From assembly GCF_944323605.1 (NCBI RefSeq), contig NZ_CALUTC010000008.1:1-64000 (forward strand): 64,000 nt of DNA, in the 5' to 3' direction. The translations under genes and the position numbers were made by a program. The notes beneath the pieces were generated by a model. The model was not told the origin of the DNA and did no database searches. It saw only the letters and a list, made by a program, of their open reading frames with translations. Positions 34,520 to 43,809 of the stretch are shown piece by piece. The stretch comes from an uncultured Campylobacter sp. (GTDB lineage: Bacteria; Campylobacterota; Campylobacteria; Campylobacterales; Campylobacteraceae). The stretch's first letter is position 1. Every line of letters begins with the position of its first letter.

Positions 34520-35901
34520 CAAAGTCCCATTTTACCCGGATTTAGTATGTTGTTTGGATCAAAAGCATTTTTTATAGCACGCATTAAGTTCATTTCAGCT
34601 TCGTTAAATGCTAGTTTCATAAAAGGGGCTTTTGAAATTCCTATACCATGCTCACCGCTTAATGTCCCGTCAAGTTTTATCGCTAATTTAAAAATTTCAG
34701 TAATGGCTTCGTGCCCTTTTTTTACTTGCTCCTCATCATTTTTATCCTCTACCATAACATTTACATGCACATTTCCATCACCAGTATGCCCAAAACAAGG
34801 AATTTTAAAGCCATATTTTTCTGAAATATCCTTTATGCCAGAAAGCAGAGCAGGTAATTTAGAGCGAGGCACTGTTACGTCTTCATTTAGTTTTAAATTT
34901 CCATACACAGTTATACTTTGAGAACAATTTCTCCTAGCAAACCATATATCAGCGGCTTCTTTTTCATCTTTTGCTATCTTAAATTCTTTCACACCAGCTT
35001 CTTTAAAGCAAAGTTCAAGCATTTTTAAATCATCATCTAAAGACTGTTCTACATTTCCATCAACATCAGCTATTAATATAGCTCCAGCCTCCACAGGCAA
35101 ACCTTTTTTAAATTTGCTTTCAACCGCTCTTATGCTAAGATTGTCTAAGAATTCCATAGAAACAGGACGCACTCCCTTAGCTAGACTTTTATATACAGCA
35201 TTCATCGCATCATCGACTGTATTAAAAATTCCAAGTGCAGTTTTTTTAAGCTTTGGTAAGGGCATAAGCTTTAGACAAATTTCGCTAATTACAGCTAAAG
35301 TTCCCTCACTAGCTATCAAAATACCACTTAGATTATAGCCGGCTACATCTTTGATCGTTCTTTTTCCAGCTCTTATAATGTCTCCATTTGGTAAGACTGC
35401 ACGAAGTGCTAGGACATAATCTTTTGTTATGCCGTATTTTGCCGCTCTCATACCCCCAGCATTTTCACTAACATTTCCGCCTATGCTTGAAAAATCCATA
35501 CTTGCAGGATCAGGCGGGTAAAATAGACCATATTTTTTAAGCTCTTCTTGTAGTTTTGAATTTATAAGGGCTGGTTGCACTACTGCTACTAAATTTTCTA
35601 AATCTATTTCTAAAATTTTATTCATATGTTTTTCAAGAGCCAAAACAACTCCGCCATTTATAGCTAAAGTGCCTCCAGTAAAGCCAGAACCAGCACCGCG
35701 AGGTATCACTACTATTTTATTTTCATTGCAAAATTTTAAAATTTCACTTATATCTTTTTCATCTCTTGGAAAAAGAACAGCGTCTGGTAGAAAATGCTTT
35801 CTTGTAGCATCGTAACTATAGGCTCTTTTATGTATATCATCAAATTTTGCATTTTCCTCGCCAAGCAATTTTACAAAAAAGTCTTTTATCTCATTTTTCA
35901 T
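34519..35901 (-). CDS. glcD: FAD-linked oxidase, glycolate oxidase GlcD / D-lactate dehydrogenase type
   Basis: A 460-residue flavoprotein. The FAD-binding PCMH domain shows PRGAGSGFTGGTLAINGGVV and DPASMDFSSIGGNVSENAGG. The C-terminal oxidase domain has CFGHTGDGNVHVNVM, GEHGIGISKAPFM and NPGKMGL at the end. The family oxidises 2-hydroxy acids such as D-lactate or glycolate and feeds electrons to quinone. C. jejuni has an orthologue (Cj1213c) in the same order. The iron-sulfur GlcF partner is not adjacent. The exact substrate cannot be told. Confidence 0.88.
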   Translation of the reverse strand: MKNEIKDFFVKLLGEENAKFDDIHKRAYSYDATRKHFLPDAVLFPRDEKDISEILKFCNENKIVVIPRGAGSGFTGGTLAINGGVVLALEKHMNKILEIDLENLVAVVQPALINSKLQEELKKYGLFYPPDPASMDFSSIGGNVSENAGGMRAAKYGITKDYVLALRAVLPNGDIIRAGKRTIKDVAGYNLSGILIASEGTLAVISEICLKLMPLPKLKKTALGIFNTVDDAMNAVYKSLAKGVRPVSMEFLDNLSIRAVESKFKKGLPVEAGAILIADVDGNVEQSLDDDLKMLELCFKEAGVKEFKIAKDEKEAADIWFARRNCSQSITVYGNLKLNEDVTVPRSKLPALLSGIKDISEKYGFKIPCFGHTGDGNVHVNVMVEDKNDEEQVKKGHEAITEIFKLAIKLDGTLSGEHGIGISKAPFMKLAFNEAEMNLMRAIKNAFDPNNILNPGKMGL

Positions 35902-36607
35902 CTTTGTATCCTATAAGTTCTTTATAATACGCATAGTAGTCGCCAACCTCTCTTTCAAAGAGGTTAAAAAACACTTTTTGATAACCTTTAATCCTAGAAT
36001 AAAAAGGTGTTTGTGTTTCTTTATTTGTAAAATCAAATTTCTCTTCATACAAGGTAGAAAAACTGTAACAATCCACAAATACAACAGAATTTTCAAGTCC
36101 AAAAACTATAAGCCCTAAGGAATTATTCGAACAAATAAGCTTAAAATCCTCAACATCAGGGCTAAGTTTATACTCTCTTATCATATAAGCACCTAAAATA
36201 TCAGGGTGTAAAAAATAAATTGAGTTAAATTTTTGCTCTATTTCTTTATAATTTATCTCATTTGCAGCTATTAACATCGCCCTATCATATAAGAAATTTA
36301 AATGCACTTCATCGCCTATTTTTACTTGTGTATTAGTTTTAGGTAAAGCACTTTGCTCTAGTATATCTCTTTGTATGATAGAAAGCTTTATATCATCAGC
36401 ATTCATATCAGTAACTACAGCCCTAGCGACGACAGTTTTTACACCTGCTATATTTTGAGTTACGATAGCACTAGCTCCTTTTACCGTTTTAACAGAAGAG
36501 TCTATGTAAAAATTATCCCCTTGAATATCTTTAACTGTAGTTATTATAGGCTCTAAAGCATATAAATTCATGCTAAATATACATAAAAATACAAGTTTAA
36601 AATGCAA
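35891..36607 (-). CDS. Secreted protein with plasminogen-binding-type (PgbA N-terminal) domain
   Basis: A 238-residue protein starting at a TTG with an AGGAG ribosome site 9 bp upstream. A signal peptide (about 1-18, ending in LYA) is followed by a domain related to the N-terminal part of H. pylori PgbA/PgbB, with EPIITTVKDIQGDNFYIDS and AIVTQNIAGVKTVVARA. The Lys-rich C-terminal repeats that bind plasminogen in Helicobacter are absent, so binding of host plasminogen is not implied. The C-terminus has FNLFEREVGDYYAYYKELIG. It is the first gene of a three-gene minus-strand operon and overlaps glcD by 11 bp. Confidence 0.72.
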   Translation of the reverse strand: MHFKLVFLCIFSMNLYALEPIITTVKDIQGDNFYIDSSVKTVKGASAIVTQNIAGVKTVVARAVVTDMNADDIKLSIIQRDILEQSALPKTNTQVKIGDEVHLNFLYDRAMLIAANEINYKEIEQKFNSIYFLHPDILGAYMIREYKLSPDVEDFKLICSNNSLGLIVFGLENSVVFVDCYSFSTLYEEKFDFTNKETQTPFYSRIKGYQKVFFNLFEREVGDYYAYYKELIGYKDEK

Positions 36608-36639
36608 TATAATATTCTCCTATTGGTTTTAATATAAAA

Positions 36640-36645
36640 ATTATA
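36640..36645 (-). promoter_or_regulatory. -10 box of the pgbA-like/glcD/yihY operon
   Basis: TATAAT on the minus strand, 32 bp upstream of the TTG start. It lies in the 119-bp divergent gap shared with the M23 peptidase gene. Confidence 0.5.
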
Positions 36646-36681
36646 TTCTAAAATTATTACATTTTTGTAAGATTTTTGAAG

Positions 36682-36687
36682 TACAAT
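36682..36687 (+). promoter_or_regulatory. -10 box of the M23 peptidase/mgtE operon
   Basis: TACAAT on the plus strand, 39 bp upstream of the peptidase ATG. It is preceded by T-rich DNA, as is usual for Campylobacter sigma-70 promoters. Confidence 0.5.
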
Positions 36688-36726
36688 AGCAATCTGTTTT
36701 ATTTGAATTAGGAGAGTTTTATTTTT

Positions 36727-37896
36727 ATGAAAAAAATTATTTTGTTATTATTCTTATCTTTACCACTTTTTGCTTTATCTGTCGTGGAAGAAAGAGAATG
36801 GGCTAAAAATGAATTCTTTTTAAGTTTTTTAGAGCATAATTCCTTGCCTTTGTCTTTGTATTGGGATTTAGACCCGCAAGATAGAGAGCTTGCTTCTGAA
36901 ATAAAAGAGGGGGAAAAATACCAAATTTTATGGGATAATGAAAACAACACAATAGAACAAATTTTAATACCAATAAACGGTTCTGACTTGCAAATTCACA
37001 TTTACAAAGACTTGGAAAACAAATACACATTAAATTTTACCCCAGTTGCGTATGAATTAGAAGAAAGAGTTTTATCGATAAATATAGAAAATTCAGCCTA
37101 TCAAGATGTAGAAAGGATAAGCGGAAGCACACCTTTGGCTAGAGCTATGAGGAATGCTTTTAGGGGTAGCGTTGATTTTAAATCTATGCAAAAGGGCGAT
37201 AGGGTAAGCATTTTGTATGAGAGAAAAGAAAGGCTAGGGCAAAGATTTGGCGATATAAATGTAAAAATGGCTGTAGTTGAGATAAACAAAAAGCCTAAAA
37301 AGGTTTTTTTCTTCGATGATACTTATTTTGATGAAAAAGGAAAAGAGCTAGAGTCCTTTTTACTTACAACTCCTGTTAAATTTACAAGGATAAGTTCTCG
37401 TTTTACAAGGGCTAGGTATCACCCTGTGCTTAAGAAATACAGAGCCCATTTAGGTGTCGATTATGCCGCACCTACTGGAACTCCTGTTAGAAGTGCTGGA
37501 AGTGGAGTTATAACATTTGTAGGGACTAAAGGAGGCTATGGAAAGACTGTTCAAGTTACTCACGGTCAAGGATATAGCACATTATACGCACATCTTAGTA
37601 GATTTGCTCGTGTGAAAAAAGGACAAAAGGTAAGCCAGGGACAAACCATAGCTTACGTAGGCTCAACGGGACTTAGCACGGGTCCTCACCTTCATTTTGG
37701 ACTTTACTTAAACAACAAAGCTATAAATCCTCTTTCAGTTGTTAAAATCACAAAATCAGAATTAAAAGGTGATAAGAAAAAAGAATTTGAAAATATTATG
37801 AAAGATTATGAAAATAAATTGCAAAGCTTTTTAAATTCTAATAATATAATACCACCAAAAGAAGTCCCAGCCTTTGAGCCTTATGTGGAGCTTTAA
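36727..37896 (+). CDS. M23-family peptidoglycan endopeptidase (Csd3/Pgp3-like)
   Basis: A 389-residue exported protein with a signal peptide (about 1-17). Two LysM-like or inhibitory domains cover about residues 20-200. The LytM/M23 catalytic domain follows, with zinc ligands in HLGVDYA near residue 240 and HLHFG near residue 325, plus GQGYSTLYAHLS. The layout matches Helicobacter Csd3 and its Campylobacter counterpart, D,D-endo/carboxypeptidases that help set helical cell shape. mgtE follows with a one-base overlap (TAATG). The gene pair order with pgbA-like and glcD is as in C. jejuni (Cj1213-Cj1215). Confidence 0.87.
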   Translation: MKKIILLLFLSLPLFALSVVEEREWAKNEFFLSFLEHNSLPLSLYWDLDPQDRELASEIKEGEKYQILWDNENNTIEQILIPINGSDLQIHIYKDLENKYTLNFTPVAYELEERVLSINIENSAYQDVERISGSTPLARAMRNAFRGSVDFKSMQKGDRVSILYERKERLGQRFGDINVKMAVVEINKKPKKVFFFDDTYFDEKGKELESFLLTTPVKFTRISSRFTRARYHPVLKKYRAHLGVDYAAPTGTPVRSAGSGVITFVGTKGGYGKTVQVTHGQGYSTLYAHLSRFARVKKGQKVSQGQTIAYVGSTGLSTGPHLHFGLYLNNKAINPLSVVKITKSELKGDKKKEFENIMKDYENKLQSFLNSNNIIPPKEVPAFEPYVEL

Positions 37897-39242
37897 TGAA
37901 TGATGATTTTATAAAAGCTAAAGAGCTTTTAAATTTAGCATCAACAAAAGAGTGCAATGCAGACGAACTTATAAATGCTTTAAGATTAGCAAAAGAAGAA
38001 GATGAAAATTTTTATATGCAAACTCTTAAGTCTTTAAGCGTTAATAACCTAGCAAATGTTGCCGTGTTAATGCCTGATTTTATGCTAAATGATATGCTAT
38101 CTTGTTTTAGTGCTTCAGCAGTTGCTAGAGCTGTTGAGGAGCTAGAAAGCGATGATGCTACTGATTTAATACAAAATTTAGAAAATATAGACGAGAAAAA
38201 AGCCGAGCTTATATTAAATAGTGTAGAGCAAGAGCATAAAAAAGATATAAGCTTATTAAAATCTTACGCACAAAATTCAGCCGGTGCTTATATGCAAACT
38301 GAATATTTGCAAGCTTTTTTGGAGGAAAGCTTAAATTCTGCAGTCCAAAGATATAAAAAACTTAAGAATGAAGGCGAAATAGAGCAAGTGCAACAATTTT
38401 TTGTAACCGATGAAAAAAATGTTTTGCAGTATTGTTTGCCTTTTGGAGAGGCTTTATTTTTGGATTTTGATGTCAAATTTAAAGAACTTTTGCAAGATAA
38501 AAAAACAAAGCTTATAAATTATTTTGTTTATGATAATGACGATATAGACAAGGTGGTAAATTTAGTAAAAAGCTATGATTTAAGTGTGATAGCTGTGGTT
38601 GATAAGGATATGCATTTAATGGGACGCATAACTTATGATGATATACACGATTATCTACAAGAACAAGCCACAGAGCAAATTTATAATTTAGTGGGTGTTG
38701 ATGATGACGCTGAGGAAGAGACTGTTTTTAAAGCTACCAAAGCAAGAGGTTTTTGGCTCTTTATAAATTTGATAACCTCCTTAATATCTGCTAATATCAT
38801 ATCATTTTTTTCAGGCGAAATAGAAGCTCTCGTAGCACTCGCTGTTTTAATGCCAATAGTTGCGTCTATGGGTGGAAACACAGGCTCACAAGCCTTAACG
38901 GTAACTGTTAGGAGGCTTTCTTTAGGGGAGATAAAATTTGCTAAGGCTAAGCATATCATACTAAGAGAGCTTAAAATTTCTTTATTTAATGGTTTTGTTT
39001 TTGCTTGTATTATGAGTATTATAGCTTATGTATGGTTTGATATGTATGCTCTTGGTGCGGTTATAGCACTTTCAATGCTTATAAATTTAAGTTTAGCAGG
39101 TTTTATAGGCTCTGTTGTGCCTCTTTCCTTGAAAAAGTTAGGTTATGATCCAGCTGTTGGCTCAAGTGTCATACTCACTGCCTTAACTGATGCACTTGGA
39201 TTTTTTTCTTTCTTGCTTTTAGCAAAGCTTATATTGCTTTAG
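37896..39242 (+). CDS. mgtE: Magnesium transporter MgtE
   Basis: A 448-residue protein in normal MgtE order. An N-terminal superhelical domain carries ELESDDATDLIQNLE. Tandem CBS domains follow (about 130-260), including VIAVVDKDMHLMGRITYDD. Five C-terminal membrane helices contain MPIVASMGGNTGSQALTVTVRR, the pore-lining signature. MgtE is a Mg2+-gated channel whose N/CBS domains close the pore when cytosolic Mg2+ is high. It is co-transcribed with the upstream peptidase and ends at a hairpin shared with the convergent porin. Confidence 0.95.
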   Translation: MNDDFIKAKELLNLASTKECNADELINALRLAKEEDENFYMQTLKSLSVNNLANVAVLMPDFMLNDMLSCFSASAVARAVEELESDDATDLIQNLENIDEKKAELILNSVEQEHKKDISLLKSYAQNSAGAYMQTEYLQAFLEESLNSAVQRYKKLKNEGEIEQVQQFFVTDEKNVLQYCLPFGEALFLDFDVKFKELLQDKKTKLINYFVYDNDDIDKVVNLVKSYDLSVIAVVDKDMHLMGRITYDDIHDYLQEQATEQIYNLVGVDDDAEEETVFKATKARGFWLFINLITSLISANIISFFSGEIEALVALAVLMPIVASMGGNTGSQALTVTVRRLSLGEIKFAKAKHIILRELKISLFNGFVFACIMSIIAYVWFDMYALGAVIALSMLINLSLAGFIGSVVPLSLKKLGYDPAVGSSVILTALTDALGFFSFLLLAKLILL

Positions 39243-39247
39243 GAAAA

Positions 39248-39267
39248 TCTCTCCCAAATGGGAGAGA
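39248..39267. terminator. Bidirectional terminator between mgtE and the second porin
   Basis: A perfect 8-bp GC-containing stem (arms 39248-39255 and 39260-39267) with an AAAT loop. On the minus strand it is followed by TTTTCC, giving a conventional terminator for the porin. On the plus strand the tail is only AT-rich. Confidence 0.75.
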
Positions 39268-39270
39268 ATA

Positions 39271-40590
39271 TTAAAATGCGTATCTAGCTTGTAAGCGGAT
39301 AGTTTGTCTAGTATCGTCTTGATATACTTTGTTATCAACTTTTAGCATAGAATACCAGCCAAAGAAGGTAAGGTTTTTGCTGTATTTATAGTCTATATCA
39401 ACAACGCCTTCCATTTTTTCACCACCACCTAAGTAGCCTGTTGTTAAAGCTGTATTAGAAGAGTTTGTAGAAGTATCAGATGTTCCACCATAAACAGCTC
39501 TTAAGCCTATTCTTAAATCAGACGGTAGGGTATAACCAACAGAAGCATATCCAAAGGTTGATACACCGTTACTCATAGCAGCCCAAGAACCAGCAGAGTA
39601 AAGAATTTCTCTACCTACTACATCAAGTCCAGCATTTCCTCTATCTTCTATAGTATTTAAAGATATTTTATCTTTTTTACCTAGCATAATACCACCAAGT
39701 GTTCCGTCAAAACCGTAAGCGTTAAGAGTTCCATACACATTTATAAGCTGACCATCACCAACACCTAAATTTTTTACAACAGTATCATTTATTTTATTAC
39801 CCATATATGTAGCCCTTAGTCTCCAGTTTAGATCCTCGCCCATATCAAGTAGGTAATTTATATCAGCAGCATAAAAAGTAGCTGTTCTATCAAGGTGAGC
39901 TCCCCAGATACCAAAGTCAAGTCCGCTTCCACCTATATTTTTACCAAGTAAAGCAGCACCATACATATTGTATTTATATAATCTTTGATCTAAAGTTGCA
40001 GCAGTAGCTGAATCTACATATAAGTTAAAACTAGCAGCATCGCTATCGCCTATATTTTCTTGAAAGCTATCTACCGCAAAGGCAGCAACTGTGAAATCAT
40101 CAGTTGGGCTATAAAAGAATTTAGCAGCTGTTCCAACAAAGTCATCAGTCCAAATAGTGCCTAGTTGTTGGCGACCTAAGACTGTTGAAAAGCCATAATC
40201 AGAAACATCATATTGCAAATAAGCTTGTCTTAGATTAAAAGGTCTATTTGTAGGAGTTCCTGGGCTTGGAGAGTAGCTATTGCTACCATCATTTGCATAA
40301 CCAGCAGCAGTATCATTTGCATATTCTGCTTGACCAAAGATTTTAAAGCCATCACCTACATCAGCTTTAAGTCCCAGTCTTACCCTTATCTTATGGTTTT
40401 GCTGACCGTTAGCAGATGATTTTTGCCTTTCAAGCAAACCAACTTCTTGTTGGCGAGAGTCTTGGAATCTGTATCTTAACTCACCAGTGAAATCAACATT
40501 TTTAATAGCTTCTTCCAAAGGCTTTGCAGAAAGAGCAGAAAACGACCCAACTGCAAGTGCAGCAACTAAAGAAAGTTTTAATACCTTCAT
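39271..40590 (-). CDS. porA: Major outer membrane porin (MOMP), second copy, dnaJ-linked
   Basis: The protein has 439 residues. The ATG at 40590 follows a GGAG ribosome site and gives a signal peptide almost identical to that of the first copy. Mature sequence begins KPLEEAIKNVDFTGELRYRF and the C-terminus is QARYAF. Its position beside dnaJ, racRS and recR equals that of C. jejuni porA (Cj1259), so this is the ancestral locus. It shares GTIWTDD and VGTAAK blocks, AAFAVDSF and GYTLPSDLRIGLR with the other copy, but surface-loop regions (for example about residues 48-60 and 105-120) differ completely. One or both may be expressed. Confidence 0.93.
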   Translation of the reverse strand: MKVLKLSLVAALAVGSFSALSAKPLEEAIKNVDFTGELRYRFQDSRQQEVGLLERQKSSANGQQNHKIRVRLGLKADVGDGFKIFGQAEYANDTAAGYANDGSNSYSPSPGTPTNRPFNLRQAYLQYDVSDYGFSTVLGRQQLGTIWTDDFVGTAAKFFYSPTDDFTVAAFAVDSFQENIGDSDAASFNLYVDSATAATLDQRLYKYNMYGAALLGKNIGGSGLDFGIWGAHLDRTATFYAADINYLLDMGEDLNWRLRATYMGNKINDTVVKNLGVGDGQLINVYGTLNAYGFDGTLGGIMLGKKDKISLNTIEDRGNAGLDVVGREILYSAGSWAAMSNGVSTFGYASVGYTLPSDLRIGLRAVYGGTSDTSTNSSNTALTTGYLGGGEKMEGVVDIDYKYSKNLTFFGWYSMLKVDNKVYQDDTRQTIRLQARYAF

Positions 40591-40620
40591 AAAAATCTCC
40601 TTTATAAAAAAATACAAGCT

Positions 40621-40626
40621 ATTATA
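40621..40626 (-). promoter_or_regulatory. -10 box of the second porin gene
   Basis: Perfect TATAAT preceded by GC on the minus strand, 30 bp from the ATG. The interval to the ATG closely matches the first porin's leader. A second TATAAT-like element (TATAATACGC) lies a little further upstream, at about 40642-40647. Confidence 0.75.
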
Positions 40627-40722
40627 GCGTATTTTTGAGCGTATTATAAAAAAATCATTTATTTTTTTTGTTTAAAATGTTTCACTTTGTAAGTATTTAG
40701 CTTTATTTTGTAGTATTTTTGC

Positions 40723-41823
40723 TTACTTAAACCAAGAGGCTATCTTATCAAAAAAACCTTCTTGTTCTTTGTGAAGACCGTCTTCACTAACTCCAAAGCT
40801 TTGATTTAGTTTTTGTAAAAGCTCTTTTTGCTCGTCATTTATGTGTTTTGGAAAGGATATGCTAATTTGCACTATTTGTCTGCCTATATCATCACTATGT
40901 ATATCTTTTACGCCTTCATTTTCTAAAACAAAATGATCGCCTTCCTTAGCTCCAACAGGAAGTTCTAAAAAGGCTTGTCCTCTAATGGTAGGAATTTTTA
41001 CCTTAGCACCTAGAGCAGCTTGAGTGAAAAAGACAGGAAATTTTAGATATATATCCATACCGTCTCTTATAAAGGTATCATCGTCTTGCACGGAAATTTT
41101 AACGGTTAAAAAGCCTCTTTTGTCTTTTGTTAGATTTCCTTTATCATTTACCCTTAAATTCATACCGTCATCAATGCCTTCTGGTATGTCAAGCTCTATG
41201 CTTTCTCTTTTATTTGTAAAGCCTTCTCCACTACAATCTTTGCACTTTTCTTTTACTACCTTGCCACTGCCTCTACACTCGCTACAAGTTTGCACAAAGG
41301 TCATAAAACCTCTGCTTACTCCAACTTGCCCTTTTCCCTTGCAAACCCCGCAAGTGCTAGTTTGCCCATCTTTTGAGCCTGTGCCATTACAAGTTTTGCA
41401 AAAACATTTATACATATAATCAACTGTCTTTTTGCTTCCAAATACAGCTTCTTTAAAAGATATAACAAGAGGTATGCTTAAATTTGGACTAAATTTTTCA
41501 TTTTCACTTTGTCTAGATCTTCTACCAAAGCCAAAAAAGTCTGAAAATATGCCCTCTATATCTATATCTTCAAATGAAAAGCCTCTGCCACCTAAGCCAT
41601 TTTTCAGTCCTTCTCGTCCGTATCTATCATAAAGTGCTCTTTTTTCATCATCGCTTAGAATTTCATAAGCCTCATTTATAAGCTTAAATTTTGCTTCTGC
41701 TTCTTTGTCGCCTTGATTTCTATCTGGGTGATATTTTAAAGCTAGTTTTCTATACGCTTTTTTTATGCTTTCTTTGTCTGCGGTTTTTGTTATTTCTAAA
41801 AGCTCGTAGTAATCAATTTCCAC
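40723..41823 (-). CDS. dnaJ: Chaperone DnaJ
   Basis: A 366-residue co-chaperone of DnaK. J domain (first ~70 residues) has [16 protein letters not shown] with the HPD motif, then a Gly/Phe region. A zinc domain follows with four CxxCxGxG-type motifs ([32 protein letters not shown]), and then the substrate-binding domains. The GTG at 41823 is chosen because AGGAAAG lies at good spacing and the product then starts [12 protein letters not shown], like the C. jejuni protein. An ATG 8 codons upstream is possible. It is transcribed divergently from racR, its known neighbour in Campylobacter. Confidence 0.94.
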   Translation of the reverse strand: MEIDYYELLEITKTADKESIKKAYRKLALKYHPDRNQGDKEAEAKFKLINEAYEILSDDEKRALYDRYGREGLKNGLGGRGFSFEDIDIEGIFSDFFGFGRRSRQSENEKFSPNLSIPLVISFKEAVFGSKKTVDYMYKCFCKTCNGTGSKDGQTSTCGVCKGKGQVGVSRGFMTFVQTCSECRGSGKVVKEKCKDCSGEGFTNKRESIELDIPEGIDDGMNLRVNDKGNLTKDKRGFLTVKISVQDDDTFIRDGMDIYLKFPVFFTQAALGAKVKIPTIRGQAFLELPVGAKEGDHFVLENEGVKDIHSDDIGRQIVQISISFPKHINDEQKELLQKLNQSFGVSEDGLHKEQEGFFDKIASWFK

Positions 41824-41852
41824 TTTTCTTTCCTCGTTTAAAAACAAACTGT

Positions 41853-41887
41853 CATTATAGCAAAATTTGTTTATTTTTGCTATAATG
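41853..41887. promoter_or_regulatory. Symmetric divergent promoter of dnaJ and racR
   Basis: A perfect 13-bp inverted repeat (41853-41865 and 41875-41887) places a TGCTATAAT extended -10 on each strand. The plus -10 is at 41881-41886 for racR, and the minus -10 at 41854-41859 for dnaJ. The two -10 boxes are so close that each occupies the upstream region of the other, so RNA polymerase probably binds for one direction at a time. The palindrome could also be bound by a regulator such as RacR. Confidence 0.75.
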
Positions 41888-41916
41888 TCTTAAAAATGCG
41901 AAAGGATTTTTTTTGT

Positions 41917-42588
41917 ATGACAGATGTTATGATGATAGAGGATGATAGTGAATTTGCTTCTTTGCTAAGCGAATATTTAGCACAGTTTAATATAAAAATA
42001 ACAAACTATGAGGATCCTTATCTAGCATTAAGAAGCGATATAGATTCCTTTGACATACTAATACTTGATTTAACACTTCCTGATATAGATGGACTTGATC
42101 TTTGCAGAAAGGTTAGAAAAAAAAGTGAAATTCCAATAATAATATCATCTGCTAGATCGGATATAAATGATAAGGTCATAGGGCTTCAAATCGGAGCAGA
42201 TGATTATTTGCCAAAGCCTTACGACCCTAAAGAGATGTATGCTAGGATAATGTCTTTGCTTAGAAGAACGAACAAAAATAAAAACAATGTATCAAGCTCT
42301 TTTGGTTCTTGTTTTGAGGTAAATTCTAAAAGGCACGAAATTTATTATAATCAACAAAGCTTAAAGCTAACTCCAGCAGAATACGAAATACTAAGCTTTT
42401 TGATAAGTCAGCACGGTTTTGCTGTTTCAAGGCAACAGTTAATAAATAATTCCCCTTCTCTTAAAAATAAAGATTCTAAAAGTCTTGATGTGCTTATTGG
42501 CAGACTTAGAACCAAGATTAAAGATAATTCAAAAGAGCCAAAGCATATATTTTCCGTTAGGGGTATAGGTTACAAACTTATAGGATGA
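41917..42588 (+). CDS. racR: Response regulator RacR
   Basis: The protein has 223 residues, the length of C. jejuni RacR. The receiver domain has the acidic pair MIEDDSE, the phospho-acceptor Asp in LILDLTLPDIDG, and Lys in LPKPYDPKEMYAR. An OmpR-type winged-helix domain follows with LTPAEYEILSFLI and [14 protein letters not shown]. The ATG at 41917 (AAAGGA upstream) is preferred over an ATG at 41896. RacRS is the reduced-ability-to-colonise system, tied to temperature and to alternative electron acceptor use. racS overlaps it by 4 bp. Confidence 0.93.
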   Translation: MTDVMMIEDDSEFASLLSEYLAQFNIKITNYEDPYLALRSDIDSFDILILDLTLPDIDGLDLCRKVRKKSEIPIIISSARSDINDKVIGLQIGADDYLPKPYDPKEMYARIMSLLRRTNKNKNNVSSSFGSCFEVNSKRHEIYYNQQSLKLTPAEYEILSFLISQHGFAVSRQQLINNSPSLKNKDSKSLDVLIGRLRTKIKDNSKEPKHIFSVRGIGYKLIG

Positions 42589-43808
42589 AACAACAAAGTT
42601 CAACTAAAAAAAAGATAACTTTAGCCTTTTCTTTTACCTTTGCTTTAATATGTATGTTTTTTATACTTTCTTTGTATGCTGAAATAGTAAAAAACAACGA
42701 TGAGTTAAAGGAACATCAAAAAAGGCTTTTGGATAGTTTTATGACAAATTATCAAATGAATGGCAATTATAATATAAGCACATATATACAAAATAGCGGC
42801 TTTAAGCTTGTTAAAGATAAGAATTTTTTAGAAGTATTAAAAAAAAATGGAGAGCTTTACTACTCTACTATCAACAGTTTGGGAGAATTTTATTTTATAG
42901 CATATAAGGATAAGCTTTATTTATGGCTAAAACACGATGATTATGATTCTTTGTTTTACATAAATAGGGCTTATATAAGCCTTGAGTTTATAGCCTTTGG
43001 TTTTGTGCTTTCTATGTTTTTTTTCATCTTGCTTTATTTTGCCATAGTTAAATATCTAAATCCTCTTACTATCCTTTCTAATCAAGTTGAGCAAATCATA
43101 CACGGAAAGCATTTTCCAGCTTATAAGTATGAAGATGATGAGATAGGCAGGATAGCTATCGAGTTTTTTCATATTTTGGATAAAAATAATGAGCTTTTGC
43201 AATCAAGACAGTTTTTCCTAAGAGCCATTATGCACGAGCTAAAAACTCCCATTGGAAAAGGAATGATAGCAAGTTCAATGCTTAACGATGAGAAGCAAAA
43301 AACAAGATTTATGAATATTTTTAAAAGATTAAATTTGCTAGTAGATGAATCGGCTAGGATAGAAAATTTATTTTCAAAAAATTACAAACTAGATATACAA
43401 AGATACAGTTTCGCTGAAATTTTAACTTCCACAAAAGATTTGCTTATGTTAGATGATTTTGATAATAAGGTAAAAGTGAGCTTTGATGAAAAGCAAAAAT
43501 TTTTGCTTGATTTAGAGATGATATCTTTAGTTTTAAAGAATTTGATTGATAATGCTTTGAAGTATTCAGATGACAAAAGCTGTATATTAGAGTGTTTTAA
43601 CTCTTGTATAACTGTAAAAAACAAGGCAAAACCTTTGAAAAAAAAGATGAGCGACTACACTAAAGCTTTCATAAGCGGAGAAGATAACGATAAAAAAGGA
43701 TTTGGTTTGGGACTTTATATAGTAGAGCAAGTTTGCTTGTTTTGCGATTTAAAACTTTCATACGAATATGAAAATTCATATCATTGCTTTAAGATAACAA
43801 AGGCTTAA
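42585..43808 (+). CDS. racS: Sensor histidine kinase RacS
   Basis: A 407-residue kinase with two membrane helices (about 15-35 and 140-165) around a ~105-residue periplasmic sensor region. An H box with phospho-His follows in [11 protein letters not shown], then an N box LIDNALKYS and a G box [12 protein letters not shown]. The ATPase domain is short, as usual in Campylobacter RacS. It phosphorylates RacR. The gene overlaps racR, and recR begins one base after its stop, so the three form one unit. Confidence 0.92.
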   Translation: MKQQSSTKKKITLAFSFTFALICMFFILSLYAEIVKNNDELKEHQKRLLDSFMTNYQMNGNYNISTYIQNSGFKLVKDKNFLEVLKKNGELYYSTINSLGEFYFIAYKDKLYLWLKHDDYDSLFYINRAYISLEFIAFGFVLSMFFFILLYFAIVKYLNPLTILSNQVEQIIHGKHFPAYKYEDDEIGRIAIEFFHILDKNNELLQSRQFFLRAIMHELKTPIGKGMIASSMLNDEKQKTRFMNIFKRLNLLVDESARIENLFSKNYKLDIQRYSFAEILTSTKDLLMLDDFDNKVKVSFDEKQKFLLDLEMISLVLKNLIDNALKYSDDKSCILECFNSCITVKNKAKPLKKKMSDYTKAFISGEDNDKKGFGLGLYIVEQVCLFCDLKLSYEYENSYHCFKITKA

Positions 43809-43809
43809 A

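Noticed and set aside
40621-40660. Short direct repeat GCGTAT near the second porin promoter as a regulatory array
   Set aside because: Only two imperfect copies, no matching elements at the first porin, and low complexity make chance likely.
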